Positions 23,501 through 32,640 of a DNA stretch of 44,271 bases are shown piece after piece. The notes under the pieces are model-generated. The model worked only from the letters and a program-made list of their open reading frames with translations, was not told the DNA's origin and ran no database searches. Position numbers and translations under genes: made by a program. Position 1 is the first letter of the stretch. Every line of letters starts with the position of its first letter. The stretch comes from Gammaproteobacteria bacterium (GTDB taxonomy: Bacteria; Pseudomonadota; Gammaproteobacteria; Pseudomonadales; Pseudohongiellaceae), in contig JAURLQ010000074.1 of the NCBI GenBank assembly GCA_030831125.1, positions 1-44,271 on the forward strand, in the 5' to 3' direction.

Positions 23501-24769
23501 TCAAGCCTGACTTGTCTCATCATTCCCGGTTTCAAAGAACTTTCGCATTTCCCTGCGCTGTTTGACCATCAACAGCACACCAGACAGGCACAAAAGCGCT
23601 GCAATGATATTCGGCCACTGCAGGCCGAAGCGGTTTGCAAACCAGCCGATAATCAGTACACCAATGGCTGGCGCACCACGGGTAAACGCAACCCACAGGC
23701 TCAGCACCCTGCCCCGCATATCATCATCAATACTGTTCTGCACCAGGGTCTGGCTGGCCACACTGCAGATTGTAATCGCGTACCCGAAACAGAATATGAG
23801 CACGCAGGCCAGCACGGTATTGGTGGTGCTTGCAAACCAGATAAGTGAAACAACGGTTACCAGGGTACTGAGCAGGATGCTGCGGATAAGGCCCCGCGTT
23901 TTACCATCCATGGATAATTTCAATCCGGCAAGCACGGCACCAACACCCACACTGGACGTGAAAAGGGCCAGCGTTTCAGGTCCAGACTCATATACCGCAC
24001 CAACAAAAGCAGACAGCATGAAAGTCAGCGGCCGTGCAAACAGCGCAATAATGGTCAGCAGGGTAAACATGGCCAACAGGGCCGGCTGCTCCACAACGTA
24101 GAAGAAACCGTCCTTCATGTCGCGGTACAGCGACTGTTTGAGAGGTGCATTACCCTGCCTTGGTGGAATGCGGATGAAATACCAGGCAAAAATGATGATC
24201 ATGTAGCTCAGGGCATTGAACAGTACCGCCCACGCCGGACTGTAGAGCACCATGACAACACCACCTATGGCAGGCCCGACAAAGCGCGCCACATTGAAGG
24301 TTACGGCTGTGAAGGCTGCTGCTGCCACCAGATCCTGCTTGCGGACCAGATTCGGGATCAGGGAAAGTCGCACTGGTTGATAGGCTGCCTGCACTATGCC
24401 TTCAAGCAAGGTGAGGGAGAAAAGCAGTCCGATGGTCAGCATGTCCATGCTGATGACGACAAACAGAGCCAGCGCCTGGAACATCATTGAGGTTTGCAGC
24501 GCAACGGCCAGGGTCTTGCGGTCGAAGCGGTCGGCCCATACGCCGAACAGTGGTCCGACAATAATGAGGGGAAAAAGCTCTGCAAAAGCCACTGCCCCTA
24601 CCCAGAACTCTGAATGAGACACTTCCCAGGCCAGCCAGCTTACTGCAATCCGCTGCATCCAGAAGCCGATCAGCGACAGACAGTTGCCACTGATATAGAT
24701 CGCGTAATTGCGATTACTGAAAGCGGAAACAAGCGCAGAAAACTTGCCTGCTGGCATGGTTGAACTCAT
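23501..24769 (-). CDS. Major facilitator superfamily exporter (MFS_3/EntS-like)
   Basis: 422 residues, 12 predicted membrane segments. The MFS_3 pattern is visible in NRNYAIYISGNCLSLIGFWMQRIAVSWL, the loop GPLFGVWADRFDRK between segments 2 and 3, and ALSYMIIIFAWYFIRIP. The family includes the enterobactin exporter EntS and many drug exporters; the substrate cannot be read from the sequence. It starts 16 bp after the ccmI stop on the same strand, so it may be the last gene of the dcd-ccm transcript. A link to cytochrome maturation is not established. Confidence 0.85.
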   Translation of the reverse strand: MSSTMPAGKFSALVSAFSNRNYAIYISGNCLSLIGFWMQRIAVSWLAWEVSHSEFWVGAVAFAELFPLIIVGPLFGVWADRFDRKTLAVALQTSMMFQALALFVVISMDMLTIGLLFSLTLLEGIVQAAYQPVRLSLIPNLVRKQDLVAAAAFTAVTFNVARFVGPAIGGVVMVLYSPAWAVLFNALSYMIIIFAWYFIRIPPRQGNAPLKQSLYRDMKDGFFYVVEQPALLAMFTLLTIIALFARPLTFMLSAFVGAVYESGPETLALFTSSVGVGAVLAGLKLSMDGKTRGLIRSILLSTLVTVVSLIWFASTTNTVLACVLIFCFGYAITICSVASQTLVQNSIDDDMRGRVLSLWVAFTRGAPAIGVLIIGWFANRFGLQWPNIIAALLCLSGVLLMVKQRREMRKFFETGNDETSQA

Positions 24770-24785
24770 CAGCCGTGAGGAAAAT

Positions 24786-26030
24786 TCAGGGAACTACAGT
24801 ATCAATCGTCAGTGACAATGTTTCAGCACCCAAAGCCTGCGGGGTAAAGGTATCGCTGATAACCTGCAGATCACCCGGCTGTGCAGTGGCTGTTCTTGAT
24901 AAGCGCGCGCCTGCCACCACCTGCTGCGTTGGCAAGAGCTGTGTGCCGAGCATGGTCATGGAGTTGTCCAGCACAATCTCGAAGGGAAATTCAGGGACTT
25001 CCGATAAATTCTGCGCAATGATAGGTGGCCCGCCCTGGGGATTACGAATAAAAATGAACAGCCGCATATCATCAGCAACAGAAGCGGCCAGTTCAGGAGC
25101 AAGGGAGATGCTCAGCTTGACCGGTACATTCGCAGCGGCAACCTCAGCCTTTTCGTCTTCCGACATGTACGATTCAAGGACTGTAATACGCTGACGCAGA
25201 CCTTCCGCCTTCTGGCTGCCGGGCGTCAGTGAGGAAAGTTCACGTCGCCAGTAGGCCAGTGCTGCAACCAGATCTTCACGCAGCAGCGCATCTATCGCGA
25301 GTATGTCCATGACGGTGCTTTCATTCGGATTCAGGGCCAGTGCCTGGTCCATGGTTGCCTGCACCTGGGGCGTTATCGTGGAGTCGGCCTGTACATAACG
25401 CACCTGGGCAAGCTGCCCCAGCACGGTTGCACGGTTCGGGCCCGGCTCAAGTACATCCAGCATTGCTTCAAAAGTAGCGGCCGATTCATCAATACGATCC
25501 AGTTCGAGCAGCAGGGTACCCAGCATATAGGCAGATTCAACGTCCTCGGGGCGACGTTCGAACCTTTCCAGCAGCGTGTCGGCAAGATTGTTCAGGGCCT
25601 GCAACTGGCTTTCTTCATCCTCGGCATTCTGGATTTCAGTAATGATCCGGGGGATGGCAAGGTCCTGTGATGCGCCTTGCTGAAGGTAAAGCCAGTAACT
25701 GAACACCGGCACCAAAAGTACCAGCACCAAAGGCACTGCCCTGGCCATGGTTGCACTCGTTCTGAAGCTGGCGTCCTGCAATGCTTCCATATCCATAAGC
25801 AGGGAACGTTGCAGTTCCACCAGCATGCCCTGCCGGTCTTCTTCGGAAATCAGGCCACTGCTGACTTCCTGTTCCAGCTCCTGTTCACGCTGGGCGTAAA
25901 CATCCAGATTTTTCTGTTTGCGCTGTTCAACACCTGTTGTCGTGCCTCCTGCGCGGGCACGCCACAAAGGCAGGAGCACAAAGGCCATGGCAGCAAGGGT
26001 CATGAAGGCAAACACCAGCCAGATATTCAT
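24786..26030 (-). CDS. ccmI: Cytochrome c maturation protein CcmI
   Basis: 414 residues. Two membrane segments frame the N-terminal region (WLVFAFMTLAAMAFVLLPLW and VPLVLVLLVPVFSYWLYL), with a cytoplasmic leucine-rich helical loop between them. A periplasmic TPR domain (about 130-290) and a C-terminal beta domain ending LSLTIDTVVP follow. CcmI binds apocytochrome c C-terminal helices and delivers them to CcmFH for haem ligation. It overlaps ccmH by 4 bp. Confidence 0.92.
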   Translation of the reverse strand: MNIWLVFAFMTLAAMAFVLLPLWRARAGGTTTGVEQRKQKNLDVYAQREQELEQEVSSGLISEEDRQGMLVELQRSLLMDMEALQDASFRTSATMARAVPLVLVLLVPVFSYWLYLQQGASQDLAIPRIITEIQNAEDEESQLQALNNLADTLLERFERRPEDVESAYMLGTLLLELDRIDESAATFEAMLDVLEPGPNRATVLGQLAQVRYVQADSTITPQVQATMDQALALNPNESTVMDILAIDALLREDLVAALAYWRRELSSLTPGSQKAEGLRQRITVLESYMSEDEKAEVAAANVPVKLSISLAPELAASVADDMRLFIFIRNPQGGPPIIAQNLSEVPEFPFEIVLDNSMTMLGTQLLPTQQVVAGARLSRTATAQPGDLQVISDTFTPQALGAETLSLTIDTVVP

Positions 26031-26503
26031 GCGCCAGTGTCTCCGTTGTTACCTGTCAATCGTTGCAGCTTTTGCTGTTCTTCTGCACTCAGTCCTGCCT
26101 CCGTATTGAAGCTGCGCATGCTGCGCAGCATCCGGCGCAGTACAAAGAAACCCACCAGAAGCAGAGCAGCAGGACCGAACCACAGGAACCAGGTAGCACT
26201 GTTCAGTGGTGGTCGATAGGAAATGAAGTCGCCATAGCGCTCCTTCATGAAGGCCATGATTTCTTCGTCAGTGCGGCCAGCCTGCATCTGCTCGTAAACT
26301 TCCTGACGCAGGTCTGCGGCAATTGGTGCATCGGATCCGGCAACACTGGCATTGAGACACTGCGGACAGCGCAATTCATTGGTGAACTGCTGATAGCGCT
26401 GTGCCTGTTCCGGGGAAGCAAATTCGTGATCTTCAATAGCTGCACTGCAAGCGGAAGCCATTAGCCACAGCAGCAGCAGTTTGTATGCAAGGGAAAGTTT
26501 CAT
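26027..26503 (-). CDS. ccmH: Cytochrome c maturation protein CcmH
   Basis: 158 residues from the ATG at 26503, which overlaps the ccmG stop by one base (TGATG). A signal peptide is followed by the thioredoxin-like motif LRCPQCLN with C46 and C49, then VYEQMQAGRTDEEIMAFMKERYGDFISYRPP, and one membrane helix near residues 95-115. CcmH keeps apocytochrome cysteines reduced in the periplasm and works with CcmF and CcmI. This is the short, single-domain form, with the CcmI function on a separate gene. Confidence 0.94.
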   Translation of the reverse strand: MKLSLAYKLLLLWLMASACSAAIEDHEFASPEQAQRYQQFTNELRCPQCLNASVAGSDAPIAADLRQEVYEQMQAGRTDEEIMAFMKERYGDFISYRPPLNSATWFLWFGPAALLLVGFFVLRRMLRSMRSFNTEAGLSAEEQQKLQRLTGNNGDTGA

Positions 26504-27042
26504 CAGCGAATCTGGGCCAGGATGGGTTCGAAAATTTCCGCCCATATCTCGTGGTTGATGGGCCCGACATGCCGATAGCGAATGGTGCCAGTGCTGTCGA
26601 CCACAAAGGTTTCCGGTGCAGCAGTAACTCCAAAATCTATCCCCAGGCTGCCATCTGTATCCACAACCGTTTTGGCAAACGGGTTACCACGTTCATCCAG
26701 AAAATCACGGGCATCTTCCAGATCATCCTTGTAGTTCACACCTATCCAGGTGTATTGCGGTTCGTTTTCACTTATCTCTACAAGATAGGGATGTTCCTGA
26801 TGACAGGGAGGGCACCAGGTGCCCCATACGTTGACCAGGAAAATACCACCGGTGAGTTCGCTGGAACTGATTGTGCCGTTCTCATCGAACAGGTCCGGAA
26901 GAGCGAATACCGGCAAGGGACGATTCACCAGCGCTGATGGCACATAGTTCAGATCCCGTTCGGGGTTCAGTCCGAAAAAGAGCAGCCCCAGCATCACTGA
27001 GAATACGGCAACCGGGATAAGCAATTTGGCCCTGGCATTCAT
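26503..27042 (-). CDS. ccmG: Thiol:disulfide interchange protein CcmG/DsbE
   Basis: 179 residues. An N-terminal membrane anchor (LLIPVAVFSVMLGLLFFGL) precedes a thioredoxin fold with WCPPC (C77, C80) and the cis-Pro loop GVTAAPETFVVD. It passes electrons, usually from DsbD/CcdA, to CcmH or directly to apocytochrome CXXCH cysteines. It overlaps ccmF by one base and ccmH by one base. Confidence 0.95.
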   Translation of the reverse strand: MNARAKLLIPVAVFSVMLGLLFFGLNPERDLNYVPSALVNRPLPVFALPDLFDENGTISSSELTGGIFLVNVWGTWCPPCHQEHPYLVEISENEPQYTWIGVNYKDDLEDARDFLDERGNPFAKTVVDTDGSLGIDFGVTAAPETFVVDSTGTIRYRHVGPINHEIWAEIFEPILAQIR

Positions 27043-29048
27043 CAGACTGTGGCCTCCCCGCCTGTTGTCACACGATCACCCCTTGCCTTTTCTGCAGCAC
27101 TGCCTGCACGCACCCGGGTACGGTAGCGACGATCAAGAATAGCCAACACCCCACCCCCCGACATCAGGAAGGCACCCAGCCAGATCCAGAAAACAAAAGG
27201 TTTGTAGTGTATACGTACCACCCAGGCCCCTTCTCCGCGCGGGTCACCCAGTGCGGTGAAAAGGTCGCGGAAAAATCCGACCTGGATGTCAGCTTCAGTC
27301 TGAATATCACCTCGTGCATAGTAGCGGCGTTTTTCCGGATGCATGGTCAGGTAGTCATTGCCGTTTTTCAGCACCTGTATGGTGGCAGAGTCGGCCATGT
27401 AATTCGGGCCAGCGCGCTCTTCCACGCCTTCGAAGATGAATTCGTATGCGCCTATGGTGAGACTGTCGCCCGGTGCCATGCGGCGATCTTCCTCAACGCT
27501 GTAATTGCTGGTCAGGCAGATACCGAGAATGACTACGGCGAAACCGAAGTGCCCTGTCTGCATGCCCCAATAGCTCAAACTCAGACTGCGCAGGCCGGCA
27601 ATACGCGAAACCTTGTTGGCAGTCTTGTCCATGATGTCCTTGCCCAGTCCGATCACAATCCAAAGAGACAGTGCCACAGCCAGCATCACACCTGGTTTTA
27701 TCTGCATCGTAATCAACAGGGGCAGTATGATGCCCAGCGAAACACTGGCGATCAGCACCTTGGTCAGTTGCTGCCTCAGATGACTGAAGGAGGTGCGCTT
27801 CCAGCGCGTAAAGGTTGATACACCGAGGAAAAATGCCACCAGTGCCATCAGGGGCAGGAACAGGATATTGAAATAAGGCGGCCCTACGGAAATCTTGTTG
27901 GCCTCGCCATAGATGGCTTCGCTCATCAGCGGGAACAGGGTGCCGAGCAGAACCATGGCCATGCTCACTACCAGCAGTATGTTGTTCAGCAGCAGGAACA
28001 CTTCCCTTGAATTGGCGCCATACGATGAGGTGCCCTTGACTACCGGTGCACGCAGCGCATAAAGCAGCAGCGAGCCGCCGATGATAACCAGCAGCAATAC
28101 CAGCAAGACCATGCCACGTTCCGGATCTACCGCAAAGGCATGCACGGAAGTCAGCACACCGGAACGCACAATGAAGGCACCAAGCAGGCTCAGGGAAAAC
28201 GCTGCAATGGCAAGCAATACTGTCCAGCTTTTAAATACACCGCGTTTTTCTGTCACTGCCAGTGAATGAATAAGGGCTGTACCAACAAGCCATGGCATGA
28301 AGCTTACATTTTCCACCGGATCCCAGAACCACCAGCCGCCCCAGCCCAGTTCGTAATAGGCCCACCAGCTGCCAAGAGCTATACCAACAGTCAGGAAAGC
28401 CCACGCCGCATTGGTCCAGGGACGTGTCCAGCGCGCCCAGGCTGCATCAAGTCGCCCGGTGAGCAATGCTGCAATTGCAAAGCTGAATGCAACCGAGAAA
28501 CCCACATAACCCATGTAGAGGAAAGGCGGATGTACGGTCAGGCCGAAATCCTGCAGCAGCGGATTGAGATCTGCGCCTTCGGCAGGTGCATTCAATAACT
28601 GCCGGTCAAAGGGGTTTGATGTGTAGATCATGAAGAGCAGAAAACCGGTGGTGACCATGCCCATGACTGAAAGTACCCTGGCAAGGATGTCGATCGGCAG
28701 GTCTCGACTGAGCAGACTCACGGCATAGGCCCAGGTGGCCAGAATCAGCACCCACAACAGCAGGGAGCCTTCATGGGCACCCCACACGGCGGCAAACTTG
28801 TAGTACACCGGCAGCAGGGAATTGGAATTGCGCGCCACATAGATAACTGAAAAATCATCATGCAGAAATGCCCAGGCAAGACAGGCAAAACTCAGCATCA
28901 TGAATACCCAGATGCCACTGCTGAGCGAGCGTGACAGCTGCATCCACACCACATTGCCGGTAAAAGCCCCGGCCATGGGGATAAGGCTCTGCATCACGGT
29001 CAGGCAGAGCGCCAGGATCAGCGCAAAGTGTCCCAGTTCAGGAATCAT
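27042..29048 (-). CDS. ccmF: Cytochrome c haem lyase subunit CcmF
   Basis: 668 residues, about 15 membrane segments. The WWD haem-handling motif appears in GWGGWWFWDPVENVSFMPWL. Other family blocks are WGAHEGSLLLWVLI, NPLLQDFGLTVHPPFLYMGYVGFSV and WTVLLAIAAFSLSLLGAFIVRSGVLTSVHAFA, the last holding a haem-ligand His. CcmF takes haem from CcmE, reduces it and, with CcmH/CcmI, attaches it to CXXCH. It overlaps ccmE by 4 bp. Confidence 0.97.
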   Translation of the reverse strand: MIPELGHFALILALCLTVMQSLIPMAGAFTGNVVWMQLSRSLSSGIWVFMMLSFACLAWAFLHDDFSVIYVARNSNSLLPVYYKFAAVWGAHEGSLLLWVLILATWAYAVSLLSRDLPIDILARVLSVMGMVTTGFLLFMIYTSNPFDRQLLNAPAEGADLNPLLQDFGLTVHPPFLYMGYVGFSVAFSFAIAALLTGRLDAAWARWTRPWTNAAWAFLTVGIALGSWWAYYELGWGGWWFWDPVENVSFMPWLVGTALIHSLAVTEKRGVFKSWTVLLAIAAFSLSLLGAFIVRSGVLTSVHAFAVDPERGMVLLVLLLVIIGGSLLLYALRAPVVKGTSSYGANSREVFLLLNNILLVVSMAMVLLGTLFPLMSEAIYGEANKISVGPPYFNILFLPLMALVAFFLGVSTFTRWKRTSFSHLRQQLTKVLIASVSLGIILPLLITMQIKPGVMLAVALSLWIVIGLGKDIMDKTANKVSRIAGLRSLSLSYWGMQTGHFGFAVVILGICLTSNYSVEEDRRMAPGDSLTIGAYEFIFEGVEERAGPNYMADSATIQVLKNGNDYLTMHPEKRRYYARGDIQTEADIQVGFFRDLFTALGDPRGEGAWVVRIHYKPFVFWIWLGAFLMSGGGVLAILDRRYRTRVRAGSAAEKARGDRVTTGGEATV

Positions 29049-29515
29049 GGTGTTTGTCCTGCGGCCATGGCTGCTTCTGCCTGTTTCCGCTCTCCGGCAT
29101 CAAGGGCAGATTTCACTTCGGCAGACATGTAGTTTTCGTCATGCTTGGCCAGTATCTGGGTCGCCTGGAATACGCCGTTTTCGTCAAGGTAACCATCTGC
29201 TACCACGCCCTGCCCCTCACGGAACAGATCAGGCAGTACGCCGGTATAACGTACCGAGACATCCTTGTTGGTATCGGTAGCAATAAATTCAATGTCTGTT
29301 CCTTCCAGTCCTTCCTTGACCACGGAGCCCATTTTGACCATGCCACCTATGCGAAAATTCTGGCCCGCCTCCACCTTGCCCTCAGCAACCTCTGTAGGGG
29401 TGAAAAACACATTCAGGCCTTCATTGAAGGCAACGAGTATCAAACCCACAGTTACCATTGAACCGAGCAGGATGAACAGGACAATCATCAGTTTCTGTTT
29501 GCGTGCTGGATGCAT
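29045..29515 (-). CDS. ccmE: Haem chaperone CcmE
   Basis: 156 residues from the ATG at 29515, preceded by CCGGAG. A membrane anchor (MIVLFILLGSMVTVGLILVAF) is followed by the OB-fold domain with FRIGGMVKMGSVVKE and VRYTGVLPDLFREGQGVVADG. His125 in LAKHDENYM is the residue that binds haem covalently in the family, and Tyr129 is the nearby axial ligand. It carries haem from CcmABCD to CcmF in the periplasm. Confidence 0.96.
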   Translation of the reverse strand: MHPARKQKLMIVLFILLGSMVTVGLILVAFNEGLNVFFTPTEVAEGKVEAGQNFRIGGMVKMGSVVKEGLEGTDIEFIATDTNKDVSVRYTGVLPDLFREGQGVVADGYLDENGVFQATQILAKHDENYMSAEVKSALDAGERKQAEAAMAAGQTP

Positions 29516-29555
29516 CTCTTTACTCCGGAATCCAATATCGATTGGTTCAACCTGC

Positions 29556-29738
29556 TTACTGCTGATCCCGCTGCATGCGGGCCCTGACAAGCCTGATCAC
29601 TTTACGCCTCTGCATACCCGGCTGGATGATGTGCCAGATCATGCTCACTGCAAAAAAAGCATATGCGCCCCATACAAAGAAGGCATCGCCTCCCATGCTG
29701 AGGAAATCCCCCAGACTGTCAAACTGGAACTGTGGCAT
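29556..29738 (-). CDS. ccmD: Haem exporter accessory protein CcmD
   Basis: 60 residues from the ATG at 29738 (MPQFQFDSLGDFLSMGGDAFFVWG), preceded by a GGAAT ribosome site. It has one membrane helix (AYAFFAVSMIWHIIQP) and a basic cytoplasmic tail (RRKVIRLVRARMQRD), the standard CcmD layout. It helps release holo-CcmE from CcmABC. It lies between ccmC (5 bp away) and ccmE (40 bp away). Confidence 0.9.
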   Translation of the reverse strand: MPQFQFDSLGDFLSMGGDAFFVWGAYAFFAVSMIWHIIQPGMQRRKVIRLVRARMQRDQQ

Positions 29739-29743
29739 CTTGT

Positions 29744-30496
29744 CTATTCCTGCAGCTGCTTGCTCGTGAGCAACTGCTGTACCCACTGGGACCTGCGTTC
29801 ATGCAGCAGAATTTCATTGCGTGTCCGCCTGATCAATGCCTGGAAGAAAAAGCCTATCAGTCCAAGTCCCACAAAAAACGCAGGGCTCCACACTTCAGGC
29901 GGGTTGGCCGACTGACTGCTGACACCCAGAATCGAGTCCCCCTGATGCAGGGTATTCCACCACACTACTGAATAATGAATGATCGGCAGATTCACCACCC
30001 CAACCAGCGTCAGTACCGAAGCAGCCTTTGAACCCGAATTTTCAGAATCATAGGCACTGCGCAGGGCCATGATCGCAATAAAAACAAACAGCAGGATCAG
30101 CATTGACGTCAGTCTTGCATCCCAGATCCAGTATGTACCCCATGTCGGCTTGCCCCAGAGCGAACCTGTAACCAGACTCAGGGCACAGTAGGTAGCACCA
30201 AGCGCTGCACAGCTGCGTGCCACCAGATCCGCAAGTTTGATGTTCCAGATCATGTGCATGGCAGCCATACAGGCCATCATGGCATAAATCCCCATCGCCC
30301 CGACGGACATGGGTATATGGATATAGGCAATTCTGAAGTTATCCCCCATCTGGTAATCCGGCGGTACGAATCCCAGACCCCACACTAGCCCCACAATAAG
30401 CAGGAAGTATGTAACGATTGTTAACCACGGCAGAAATCCGGTGGTCATGTCGTAGAAAAGTTTGGGCGAACCCAGTCTGTATAACCACTGCCACAT
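29744..30496 (-). CDS. ccmC: Haem exporter protein CcmC
   Basis: 250 residues, six membrane segments. The WWD tryptophan-rich motif is LWGKPTWGTYWIWDARLTS, flanked by the haem-ligand His residues in YIHIPMSVGAMG and VWWNTLHQGDSI. CcmC loads haem onto CcmE. It starts 16 bp after the ccmB stop. Confidence 0.96.
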   Translation of the reverse strand: MWQWLYRLGSPKLFYDMTTGFLPWLTIVTYFLLIVGLVWGLGFVPPDYQMGDNFRIAYIHIPMSVGAMGIYAMMACMAAMHMIWNIKLADLVARSCAALGATYCALSLVTGSLWGKPTWGTYWIWDARLTSMLILLFVFIAIMALRSAYDSENSGSKAASVLTLVGVVNLPIIHYSVVWWNTLHQGDSILGVSSQSANPPEVWSPAFFVGLGLIGFFFQALIRRTRNEILLHERRSQWVQQLLTSKQLQE

Positions 30497-30512
30497 GTCT
30501 TGTCTTTTCCTG

Positions 30513-31214
30513 TCAGTTCACACTGATACGAAGTGCAGCCCCGATGGCCAGTGGTGCCAGGGAAACCGTCATCACCAGCAAGGCGCCCAGCACTGCTGCC
30601 AACCCGGTATATGGGAGCCCGTTCAGTGTGGTCTGTACCATGCCGGAACCGAAGACCAGCACGGGAATTGAAAGCGGCAATACTAACACAGCGAGCAGTA
30701 CACCACTGCGTTTGAGGCCCACGGTCAAAGCCATGCCAATGGCGCCAATAAGGTTCAATGTAGGGGTGCCCAGCAGCAAACCCAGCAAAAGTGGCCAGTA
30801 GGCTTCCCCCGGTAGTGCCAGCATCATGGCCAACACAGGGGTCAAGAGCACCAGCGGCAAGCCGGTCAAAAGCCAGTGGCCCAGAACCTTGACCAGCAAA
30901 TGGAAATACAAAGGCTGAGGCGACAGCAACAACTGTTCCAGCGAGCCATCTTCGTAATCACTGCGAAACAGGCTTTCCATGGAAAGCATCACCGCAAGCA
31001 GTGCAGTCACCCAGATCACCCCGGCTGCGATCCCGCTCAGCCACTCGGCATCTGCCTGCCCACCCAGCGGAAACAGCGATACTGCAATCACATAGAACAT
31101 CAGTGGATTGACGATATCGCCGGGGCTGCGCAGGATAATCAGGAGTTCCCGTTGCAGGGTGGCGGCCAGGGAGGCACCAGTTCCCAAAGTCTGTCTTGAG
31201 CCTGACAGGTTCAT
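30513..31214 (-). CDS. ccmB: Haem exporter protein CcmB
   Basis: 233 residues, six membrane segments. Family blocks include LIILRSPGDIVNPLMFYVIAVSLFPL, LESLFRSDYEDGSLEQLLLSPQP and LLLGTPTLNLIGAIGMALTVGL. It is the membrane partner of the CcmA ATPase in the complex that frees holo-CcmE from CcmC. It overlaps ccmA by 4 bp. Confidence 0.96.
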   Translation of the reverse strand: MNLSGSRQTLGTGASLAATLQRELLIILRSPGDIVNPLMFYVIAVSLFPLGGQADAEWLSGIAAGVIWVTALLAVMLSMESLFRSDYEDGSLEQLLLSPQPLYFHLLVKVLGHWLLTGLPLVLLTPVLAMMLALPGEAYWPLLLGLLLGTPTLNLIGAIGMALTVGLKRSGVLLAVLVLPLSIPVLVFGSGMVQTTLNGLPYTGLAAVLGALLVMTVSLAPLAIGAALRISVN

Positions 31215-31834
31215 TGCGGCCCTCTTTCATCAAGATTGATGATCTCGAGCGCACAGGAAAGTTGCAGGGGATGGTGAGTGGTCAGAATAACGGCGCCACC
31301 ACTGCTGGCATGCTCTGCAATCCTCGCTTCCAGATCTGCCACGGCTCTGCGATCAAGTGCTGTGAAAGGTTCATCCAGTATCCACAGTGATGCACCAGAC
31401 AGAGGAAGCCGAGCAAGACTGACACGGCGCTGCTGGCCGGCAGACATCTGGAAACAGGGAATATCCCTGTAGACAGAAAGGCCGAATTCTTCCAGTGCTG
31501 CGATGATGGCTGCATCATCGGCAAAACCACGATTGGCACAGAACCAGCGCAAATTCTGCATCGGTGTAAGTGCCTTGTTGATACCTGGACTGTGCCCAAG
31601 ATAGAACATACCGGCACGAAAGTGCTCCACTGTGGCATTTATCAACTTGCCTTCCCAGCGCAATTCTCCTTCATAATCGGCATTGAGACCGCAAAGTATG
31701 CGCAACAGGGTAGTTTTACCGCTGCCATTGGAGCCCTGTATCTGCAGGACACGACCTGCTGAAATATCAAAATCCAGTCGGGAAAACAGGACTCTTTCAT
31801 CCCGTTCACAATACAGACCACTGGCACTCAGCAC
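31211..31834 (-). CDS. ccmA: Cytochrome c biogenesis ATP-binding protein CcmA
   Basis: 207 residues. Walker A GSNGSGKTTLLRILCG, ABC signature MSAGQQRRVSLARL, Walker B LWILDEPFTALD and the switch region ILTTHHPL are all present. It hydrolyses ATP to release haem-loaded CcmE. It begins 9 bp after the dcd stop on the same strand, so the operon probably opens with dcd. Confidence 0.95.
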   Translation of the reverse strand: MLSASGLYCERDERVLFSRLDFDISAGRVLQIQGSNGSGKTTLLRILCGLNADYEGELRWEGKLINATVEHFRAGMFYLGHSPGINKALTPMQNLRWFCANRGFADDAAIIAALEEFGLSVYRDIPCFQMSAGQQRRVSLARLPLSGASLWILDEPFTALDRRAVADLEARIAEHASSGGAVILTTHHPLQLSCALEIINLDERGPQ

Positions 31835-31843
31835 GTGTAGTCC

Positions 31844-32413
31844 TCAGGGCCTGGGTGGTGTAACACCGGTCTGTCCCATGTATTTGCCGTTGCGATCCTT
31901 GTAGGTGACATCACACTGCTCATCTGACTCGAAAAACAGCATCTGGGCGACGCCCTCATTCGCATAGATCTTTGCCGGCAGTGGCGTGGTATTGGAAAAC
32001 TCCAGGGTCACATGCCCTTCCCATTCGGGTTCCAGCGGGGTCACATTCACAATAATGCCGCAACGGGCGTAGGTGGATTTGCCCAGGCAGATGGTCAGCA
32101 CATTTTTTGGAATCCGGAAATATTCCACGGTGCGCGCCAGTGCAAAGGAATTGGGGGGAATAATGCAACAATCGGCGGTAACTCCGACAAAACTCGACTC
32201 ATCGAAATTTTTCGGATCCACCACATTCGATGTCATGACATTGGTGAATATCTTGAATTCGTTGGCACAGCGCACATCGTAGCCGTAGCTGGAAGTGCCG
32301 TAGGAAATGACTTTCTGTCCCGCCACGGTCCTGATCTGGCCAGGTTCGAAGGGTTCAAGCATGCCCTGCTCGCGGGCCATGCGTCTTATCCAGTGATCCG
32401 ATTTGATGCTCAT
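31844..32413 (-). CDS. dcd: dCTP deaminase
   Basis: 189 residues, the usual length. The trimeric dUTPase-fold motifs are [51 protein letters not shown] and [22 protein letters not shown], the last with the catalytic Glu of the family. It deaminates dCTP to dUTP for thymidylate synthesis in the cytoplasm. Its stop lies 9 bp from ccmA. It is divergent from the cytochrome c gene across a 373-bp regulatory gap. Confidence 0.96.
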   Translation of the reverse strand: MSIKSDHWIRRMAREQGMLEPFEPGQIRTVAGQKVISYGTSSYGYDVRCANEFKIFTNVMTSNVVDPKNFDESSFVGVTADCCIIPPNSFALARTVEYFRIPKNVLTICLGKSTYARCGIIVNVTPLEPEWEGHVTLEFSNTTPLPAKIYANEGVAQMLFFESDEQCDVTYKDRNGKYMGQTGVTPPRP

Positions 32414-32465
32414 GCAGACTGCCTGTGAAAAAAGTGCTGAATTTTCCTGAAGAACGGGGAAATTT

Positions 32466-32475
32466 TGCTATAATC
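32466..32475 (+). promoter_or_regulatory. Extended -10 promoter candidate upstream of the cytochrome c gene
   Basis: TGCTATAAT with TATAAT at 32470-32475 is a perfect extended -10 element on the plus strand. No good -35 is seen, as is usual for extended -10 promoters. A transcript from here would carry a leader of about 305 bases before the cytochrome start at 32787. Confidence 0.5.
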
Positions 32476-32494
32476 ACTCCCGTTTTTGCGGCCG

Positions 32495-32519
32495 GCAAAG
32501 ATAACACAACTCTTTGCCT
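32495..32519 (+). other. 8-bp stem hairpin in the cytochrome c leader
   Basis: GGCAAAGA, a 9-base loop, then TCTTTGCC form a perfect stem about 15 bases after the expected start of the 32470 promoter. It would form at the 5' end of the leader RNA. There is no T-run after it. Confidence 0.45.
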
Positions 32520-32521
32520 GA

Positions 32522-32537
32522 TGTGACTCACCTCACA
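32522..32537. promoter_or_regulatory. CRP-type site TGTGA-N6-TCACA
   Basis: TGTGACTCACCTCACA is an exact match to both CRP half-sites with the right 6-bp spacing. It lies 52 bp downstream of the TATAAT, so it could block that promoter or activate a second one nearer the gene. It suggests carbon-state control of the cytochrome gene. Confidence 0.55.
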
Positions 32538-32558
32538 AGCCAAGTGCAATACCGCCTC

Positions 32559-32640
32559 CAGATGCCTTTCAGGGTCTTTTGTTAAGTCGGTGTTCAGCCG
32601 TAATGGATTCAGATAAGGGCAATTGAATTGAAGGCATCTG
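32559..32640 (+). other. Long-range inverted repeat in the cytochrome c leader
   Basis: CAGATGCCTT (32559-32568) pairs perfectly with AAGGCATCTG (32631-32640), and two further pairs form after a one-base bulge. It would close an 80-base loop in the leader RNA, making a structured 5' region about 150 bases before the start codon. Confidence 0.4.
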
